Shown: positions 4,029-7,848 of the stretch, one piece after another
Position numbering within the stretch: position 1 is the stretch's first letter
Layout of the letters: every line of letters starts with the position of its first letter
Assembly (NCBI GenBank): GCA_937898375.1
Contig: CALEJX010000406.1
Location: 1 to 7,848 of the forward strand
Reading direction: 5' to 3'
Source: an uncultured Ruminococcus sp.
Lineage (GTDB): Bacteria > Bacillota > Clostridia > Oscillospirales > Ruminococcaceae
DNA length: 7,848 nt
Translations under genes and position numbers: made by a program
Notes under the pieces: model-generated
Told to the model about the DNA's origin: nothing
What the model saw: only the letters and a program-made list of their open reading frames with translations
Databases searched by the model: none

Positions 4029-6488
4029 ATGAAATTTGGTCATTTTGATGACGTGAAAAAGGAATATGTCATCACCAATCCAAGAACTCCATATCCATGG
4101 ATAAATTATCTTGGCACACAGGAGTTCTTCTCACTTATCTCCAACACAGCAGGAGGCTATTCCTTTTATAAGGACGCAAGATTGAGAAGAATAACTCGTT
4201 ACCGTTACAACAACGTGCCTATCGATATGGGCGGCAGATATTTCTATATCAAGGACGGCGAAACTATCTGGAACCCGGGCTGGTCACCAGTAAAGACAGA
4301 GCTTGACTTCTATGAGTGCCGTCATGGTATGGGCTATACTATCATCACAGGCAAGAAGAATGGTCTTAAGGCTGAGGCTACATTCTTTGTACCGCAGAAC
4401 TATAACGGCGAAGTTCAGCAGGTTGTTCTTACAAACGAGAGCAATGAAGAAAAGACATTCTCATTCTTCTCATTTGCAGAATGGTGTCTTTGGGACGCTC
4501 AGGACGATTGCACAAACTTCCAGAGAAACTTCAGCACAGGCCGTGTTGAGGTAGTAGGCTCAACTATCTACCACAAGACAGAATACAGAGACAGAAGAGA
4601 TCATTTTGCATTCTATACAGTAAATGATGAGATAGACGGCTATGATACAGACAGAGATTCATTTATCGGTCTTTATAACGGCTTCCATAACCCACAGGCT
4701 GTTGAATCAGGCAAGGCTAACAACTCATTTGCAGACGGCTGGTCACCTATCGCTTCACACTACAAGAAGATAACACTTGCTCCGGGCGAGTCAAAGACCC
4801 TTGTATTTATCCTCGGCTATGTTGAAATGCCTGTTGACAAGAAGTTCGAGGCTGACGGCGTTACTATCAATAAGGAAAAGGCTCTTGCAATGATCAAGCA
4901 GTATAATACTCCTGAAAAGGTAGCCGCAGGTCTTGAAGAACTCAAGGCAACTTGGGACAGACTTCTCAGCGTTATCAATGTTGACACACCTGATGACAAG
5001 GTAAACAGAATGGTAAACATCTGGAATCAGTATCAGTGTATGGTAACATTCAACCTTTCACGTTCTGCATCATATTTTGAGAGCGGTATCGGCAGAGGAA
5101 TGGGCTTCAGAGACTCCAATCAGGATATCCTCGGCTTCGTTCATCAGATACCAGACCGTGCAAGACAGCGTATCATCGATATCGCTTCTACACAGCTCCC
5201 TGACGGCGGCTGCTATCACCAGTATCAGCCTCTTACAAAGAAGGGCAACTCCGATATCGGCGGCGACTTCTCAGACGACCCACTGTGGATGATACTTTCA
5301 GTTTCCGCATATATCAAGGAAACTGGCGATTGGTCTATCCTTGACGAAATGGTACCATACGATAATGATGAGTCAAAGGCTAAGCCAATGCTCGATCACC
5401 TTAAGGTATCATTCTATCACGTTGTAAATAACCTTGGCCCTCATGGTCTGCCGCTTGCAATGAGAGCTGACTGGAACGATTGTATCAACCTTTCATGCTA
5501 TTCTGATACTCCAGGCGAGAGCTTCCAGACTTATACAAACCCTAAGTTTGCAGCTGAGGGCGGCTACTCAAAGGTAGCAGAGTCCGTAATGGTAGCAACA
5601 CTCTTTACATACACAGGTCCTAACTATGTGGCTATCCTTAAGCACCTTGGCAAGGACGACGAAGCTGCCGCTGCACAGGCTGAGATAGACAAGATGAAGA
5701 AGAATGTTATGGAGTCTGCATTCGACGGCGATTGGTTCCTGAGAGCATACGATTCCACAGGCGCAAAAATGGGTTCTAAGGAATGTGAAGAGGGCAAGAT
5801 ATTCATTGAGCCACAGGGCTTCGCAGTTATGTCTGAAATAGGCAAGGACGAGGGCGCTGACATCAAGACACTTAACTCTATCGACAAGTATCTTAACACA
5901 AAGTATGGTCTTGTTCTTAACAACCCTGCTTACTCTAAGTACTATATCCAGTATGGTGAGATATCCACATATCCAGGCGGATATAAGGAGAATGCCGGTA
6001 TCTTCACACACAACAACGCTTGGATAATCTGCGCTGAAGCATATGCAGGCAGAGGTGACAAGGCGTTCGAGTATTACAGCAAGATAGCTCCTGCATTCAA
6101 CGAGGAGATATCTGATCTTCATAAGACAGAGCCTTATGTATATGGTCAGATGATAGCTGGTAAGGACGCAAGCAGATTTGGCGAGGGCAAGAACAGCTGG
6201 CTCACAGGTACAGCCGCATGGAATATGGTTGCTATCTCACAGTACATTCTCGGTGTACAGGCTGACTTTGACGGACTTAAGGTAGATCCTTCTATCCCTC
6301 ACGAGTGGGACGGTCTGACAGCAACACGTCAGTACAGAGGTGCAACATACAACATAACTGTTAAGAACCCTGACCACGTTTGCAAGGGCGTAAAGAGCGT
6401 AACAGTTGACGGCAAGGCAGTAGAGGGCAATGTTCTCCCTGTAGCTGAAAACGGCGCAACAGTAAATGTTGAGGTAGTAATGGGCTAA
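4029..6488 (+). CDS. cbp: Cellobiose phosphorylase (GH94)
   Basis: 819 residues, matching the usual 810-825 for the family. It splits cellobiose with inorganic phosphate, with inversion, into alpha-glucose 1-phosphate and glucose in the cytoplasm, saving one ATP. An N-terminal beta-sandwich (about 1-290) and helical linker precede the (alpha/alpha)6 barrel (about 320-740). Family marks are GRGMGFRDSNQD at 355-366, RADWNDCIN at 479-487 with the general-acid Asp484, and the phosphate-site residues His661 in THNNAW and Thr726-Gly727 in SWLTGT. The RADWNDC form is that of cellobiose rather than chitobiose phosphorylases. The ATG at 4029 is chosen over TTG 4026 because AAAGGTGGA lies eight bases upstream. 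It follows the epimerase gene and is closed by the terminator at 6512. There is no secretion signal. Cellodextrin phosphorylase is less likely, being longer. Confidence 0.95.
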   Translation: MKFGHFDDVKKEYVITNPRTPYPWINYLGTQEFFSLISNTAGGYSFYKDARLRRITRYRYNNVPIDMGGRYFYIKDGETIWNPGWSPVKTELDFYECRHGMGYTIITGKKNGLKAEATFFVPQNYNGEVQQVVLTNESNEEKTFSFFSFAEWCLWDAQDDCTNFQRNFSTGRVEVVGSTIYHKTEYRDRRDHFAFYTVNDEIDGYDTDRDSFIGLYNGFHNPQAVESGKANNSFADGWSPIASHYKKITLAPGESKTLVFILGYVEMPVDKKFEADGVTINKEKALAMIKQYNTPEKVAAGLEELKATWDRLLSVINVDTPDDKVNRMVNIWNQYQCMVTFNLSRSASYFESGIGRGMGFRDSNQDILGFVHQIPDRARQRIIDIASTQLPDGGCYHQYQPLTKKGNSDIGGDFSDDPLWMILSVSAYIKETGDWSILDEMVPYDNDESKAKPMLDHLKVSFYHVVNNLGPHGLPLAMRADWNDCINLSCYSDTPGESFQTYTNPKFAAEGGYSKVAESVMVATLFTYTGPNYVAILKHLGKDDEAAAAQAEIDKMKKNVMESAFDGDWFLRAYDSTGAKMGSKECEEGKIFIEPQGFAVMSEIGKDEGADIKTLNSIDKYLNTKYGLVLNNPAYSKYYIQYGEISTYPGGYKENAGIFTHNNAWIICAEAYAGRGDKAFEYYSKIAPAFNEEISDLHKTEPYVYGQMIAGKDASRFGEGKNSWLTGTAAWNMVAISQYILGVQADFDGLKVDPSIPHEWDGLTATRQYRGATYNITVKNPDHVCKGVKSVTVDGKAVEGNVLPVAENGATVNVEVVMG

Positions 6489-6511
6489 GCCATACTCTTA
6501 TAAGAAATATC

Positions 6512-6543
6512 AAAGGACGGTACTTTGTGTGCCGTCCTTTTTT
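6512..6543 (+). terminator. Strong intrinsic terminator after cellobiose phosphorylase
   Basis: Seen: AAAGGACGG (6512-6520) pairs with CCGTCCTTT (6532-6540), extendable by two pairs (T-G wobble, A-T) toward the loop, and runs into six T (6538-6543). It begins 23 bases after the stop codon. In the opposite direction the T content is lower, so it serves mainly the plus strand. Confidence 0.92.
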
Positions 6544-6553
6544 GCTGTAATAA

Positions 6554-6581
6554 TGTAGGGGCGAACAGCGTTCGCCCGTTA
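6554..6581 (+). repeat. Palindromic intergenic repeat, copy 4 with altered arms
   Basis: Seen: TGTAG then GGGCGAAC (6559-6566), AGC, GTTCGCCC (6570-6577), GTTA. Compared with the family core GGGCGACC/GGTCGCCC, both arms changed together (ACC to AAC and GGT to GTT), so the stem stays perfect. It faces copy 5, the two outer edges being TGTAGGGGCGA and TCGCCCCTACA. Confidence 0.85.
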
Positions 6582-6600
6582 TGATATGTTTCGTATAAGA

Positions 6601-6642
6601 AAAAGAGCAAAGCAAAAGGGCGACCAAAGGTCGCCCCTACAT
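6601..6642 (-). terminator. Palindromic repeat copy 5, probable terminator of argF
   Basis: Seen: GGGCGACC (6618-6625), AAA, GGTCGCCC (6629-6636), CTACAT, a reverse-orientation repeat copy. On the minus strand the hairpin is directly followed by TTTTGCTTTGCTCTTTTT (complement of 6600-6617), so it has the form of an intrinsic terminator. It lies 33 bases beyond the argF stop and no other leftward terminator is visible there. Inference: a repeat has been adopted as the end of the arg transcript. Confidence 0.65.
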
Positions 6643-6674
6643 CAAAGTTGCGTATTGTAGACTTACAGAGAAAC

Positions 6675-7589
6675 TTATTCCTCAGGACCCATTACCTTGA
6701 CCATAACGGCTTTCTGAGCGTGAAGTCTGTTTTCAGCTTCCTCGAATATCTCGTTTGCGTGAGCCTCGAATACCTTTTCGGTTATCTCTTCCTCACGATG
6801 AGCAGGCAGGCAGTGCTGTACCATTGCGTCAGCCTTTGCAACAGCCATGATATCGTCATTTATCTGATAGCCCTTGAATGCTATCTTTCTCTTCTCTGTC
6901 TCAGCTTCCTCGCCCATTGAAGTCCAAACGTCTGTGAATAGAACGTCTGCGTCCTTTGCGGCTTCAAGAGGAACGTCTGTCATTGAGAACTTGTCGCCAT
7001 ACCCCTTGGCAAATTCAAGCACCTCAGCAGCAGGCTGATAATCCTTTGGGCAAGCGATAGAAACTTCCATGCCTACCTTAAGTCCGCCAACGATAAGTGA
7101 GTTTGCCATGTTGTTTCCGTCACCAATGTAGCACATTTTCAGACCCTCGAAGCGTCCCTTGAACTCTCTGATAGTCATAAGGTCAGCTAGCACCTGACAA
7201 GGGTGGCAGAAGTCTGTAAGACCATTTATTACTGGGATAGAGCCGTATTTAGCAAGATCCTCTACCTCTTTCTGCTCAAAAGTACGGATCATGATGCCGT
7301 CAAGATAACGTGAAAGAACACGGGCAGTGTCCTGAACAGGCTCGCCTCTTCCTATCTGGAGGTCACGGTTTGAAAGGAAAAGCGCCTGACCGCCAAGCTG
7401 ATACATACCTGTTTCAAAAGAAACTCTTGTACGGGTAGAGGACTTCTGGAATATCATTCCGAGAGTTTTGCCCTTGAGAATGTGATGCTCGATACCATTT
7501 TTGTTTTCGTATTTGAGCTGGTCTGCAAGATTGAGAATGTCGAGAATTTGCTCCTTGGAAAGGTCGAGCATTTTAAGTAGATGTTTCAT
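6675..7589 (-). CDS. argF: Ornithine carbamoyltransferase
   Basis: 304 residues, a full-length OTCase. It transfers the carbamoyl group of carbamoyl phosphate to ornithine to give citrulline in cytoplasmic arginine synthesis. The carbamoyl-phosphate loop STRTR is at 51-55, HPCQ at 129-132, the ornithine-binding DVWTSMG at 220-226, and HCLPAHR at 259-265 with the catalytic Cys260. The ATG at 7589 has a GGAGGA ribosome site about seven bases upstream. It follows argD by 134 bases on the same strand, supporting a biosynthetic rather than catabolic (arcB) role. The gap contains two facing repeat copies. No clear arginine-repressor box was recognised close by, which fits a position inside the operon. 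Confidence 0.95.
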   Translation of the reverse strand: MKHLLKMLDLSKEQILDILNLADQLKYENKNGIEHHILKGKTLGMIFQKSSTRTRVSFETGMYQLGGQALFLSNRDLQIGRGEPVQDTARVLSRYLDGIMIRTFEQKEVEDLAKYGSIPVINGLTDFCHPCQVLADLMTIREFKGRFEGLKMCYIGDGNNMANSLIVGGLKVGMEVSIACPKDYQPAAEVLEFAKGYGDKFSMTDVPLEAAKDADVLFTDVWTSMGEEAETEKRKIAFKGYQINDDIMAVAKADAMVQHCLPAHREEEITEKVFEAHANEIFEEAENRLHAQKAVMVKVMGPEE

Positions 7590-7616
7590 AATATTTCCTC
7601 CGTAATTTGATTTTTT

Positions 7617-7629
7617 TATTGCAGCAATA
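7617..7629. promoter_or_regulatory. 13-base palindrome upstream of argF
   Basis: Seen: TATTGC-A-GCAATA, perfect six-base arms around one base, about 28 bases before the argF start codon and touching the repeat pair. The one-base centre argues for a protein site rather than an RNA hairpin. No regulator is assigned and chance is possible. Confidence 0.25.
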
Positions 7630-7630
7630 T

Positions 7631-7660
7631 TGTAGGGGCGACCTTTGGTCGCCCGTTAAT
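7631..7660 (+). repeat. Palindromic intergenic repeat, copy 6
   Basis: Seen: TGTAG, GGGCGACC (7636-7643), TTT, GGTCGCCC (7647-7654), GTTAATT. It has the same outer edges as the copies at 3929 and 6554, including the GTTRATT tail. It lies between argD and argF and faces copy 7. Confidence 0.88.
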
Positions 7661-7682
7661 TCCTCACTTTGGCGACAGACTG

Positions 7683-7707
7683 CGGGCGACCAAAGGTCGC
7701 CCCTACA
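7683..7707 (-). repeat. Palindromic intergenic repeat, copy 7
   Basis: Seen: GGGCGACC (7684-7691), AAA, GGTCGCCC (7695-7702), CTACA. Its 25 bases are the exact reverse complement of 7631-7655, so the two copies make a perfect inverted repeat with a 27-base loop inside the argD-argF transcript. Confidence 0.88.
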
Positions 7708-7723
7708 TTTTACGTTTTTATAA

Positions 7724-7848
7724 TTATTTCTCGTCAAGAACTTTTTTCAAAATAGCAAGTCCCTTGTCTATCTGCTCATATGAGATATTCAGCGGCGGCA
7801 AAAATCTCAGCTTTTCTTTTGCCGTGAGAATAAGAAGTCCATTTTCAA
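7724..7848 (-). CDS. argD: Acetylornithine aminotransferase, C-terminal fragment
   Basis: Only the last 40 residues and the stop (7724-7726) are inside the window; the gene continues beyond the right edge. The visible part reads GLLILTAKEKLRFLPPLNIS and ends in a helix with EQIDKGLAILKKVL. The pattern G-L-L, L-R-F-x-P-P-L, then E/D-I-D-x-G-L-x-I-L is the C-terminus of class-III aminotransferases of the ArgD type, which make N-acetylornithine using glutamate and pyridoxal phosphate. The neighbour argF supports arginine synthesis rather than another class-III enzyme (for example ornithine or 4-aminobutyrate aminotransferase). The active-site lysine is outside the window. Confidence 0.85.
   Translation of the reverse strand, partial: ENGLLILTAKEKLRFLPPLNISYEQIDKGLAILKKVLDEK

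Noticed and set aside
5568..6122. 184-residue open frame on the minus strand
   Set aside because: Antisense to the barrel domain of cellobiose phosphorylase; an artefact of the codon use of a highly biased gene.
157..7707. Repeats considered as a CRISPR array
   Set aside because: Copies are irregularly spaced over kilobases, in both orientations, with changing cores and no spacers or cas genes.

Overview
The window looks like chromosomal DNA from a cellulolytic gut Clostridium relative, most likely a Ruminococcus-type bacterium (Oscillospiraceae). The reasons are an intracellular cellobiose phosphorylase of the GH94 type, strong AGGAGG-like ribosome sites, sigma-A-type promoters with 17-base spacers, moderate GC genes between AT-rich gaps, and a short palindromic repeat family (TGTAGGGGCGACC...GGTCGCCCG) scattered through the intergenic DNA. 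The genus is inferred from protein resemblance and context; no search was run.

Layout. Positions 81-1953 hold a leftward operon: a nicotinamidase/isochorismatase-family cysteine hydrolase, then azlC and azlD (branched-chain amino acid exporter), with a good promoter at 1925-1953 and a terminator at 81-107. The 3' end of azlD appears to have been duplicated together with a repeat copy. Positions 1971-2131 contain a leftward promoter, about 125 bases of non-coding sequence with a 5' hairpin, and a textbook intrinsic terminator: a candidate small RNA that matches no class I recognise. Positions 2318-2424 hold a 107-base imperfect inverted repeat directly behind a leftward DUF378 small membrane protein gene (2432-2638).

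Rightward from 2800 comes a carbohydrate unit: promoter, roughly 100-base leader, aldose 1-epimerase (2936-3916), a repeat copy, then cellobiose phosphorylase (4029-6488) and a strong terminator at 6512-6543. The phosphorylase would split cellobiose with phosphate into glucose 1-phosphate and glucose; the epimerase would interconvert sugar anomers, so the pair fits intracellular use of cellodextrin breakdown products.

The right end is a leftward arginine biosynthesis segment: the C-terminus of argD (acetylornithine aminotransferase, cut by the window edge) followed by argF (ornithine carbamoyltransferase). They are separated by two repeat copies that form a perfect 25-base inverted repeat, and argF ends near another copy that could serve as its terminator.

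The most interesting items are the candidate small RNA at 1971-2096, the palindromic repeat family with covarying arms, and the structured element at 2318-2424. No tRNA, rRNA, CRISPR, transposase or phage gene was seen.
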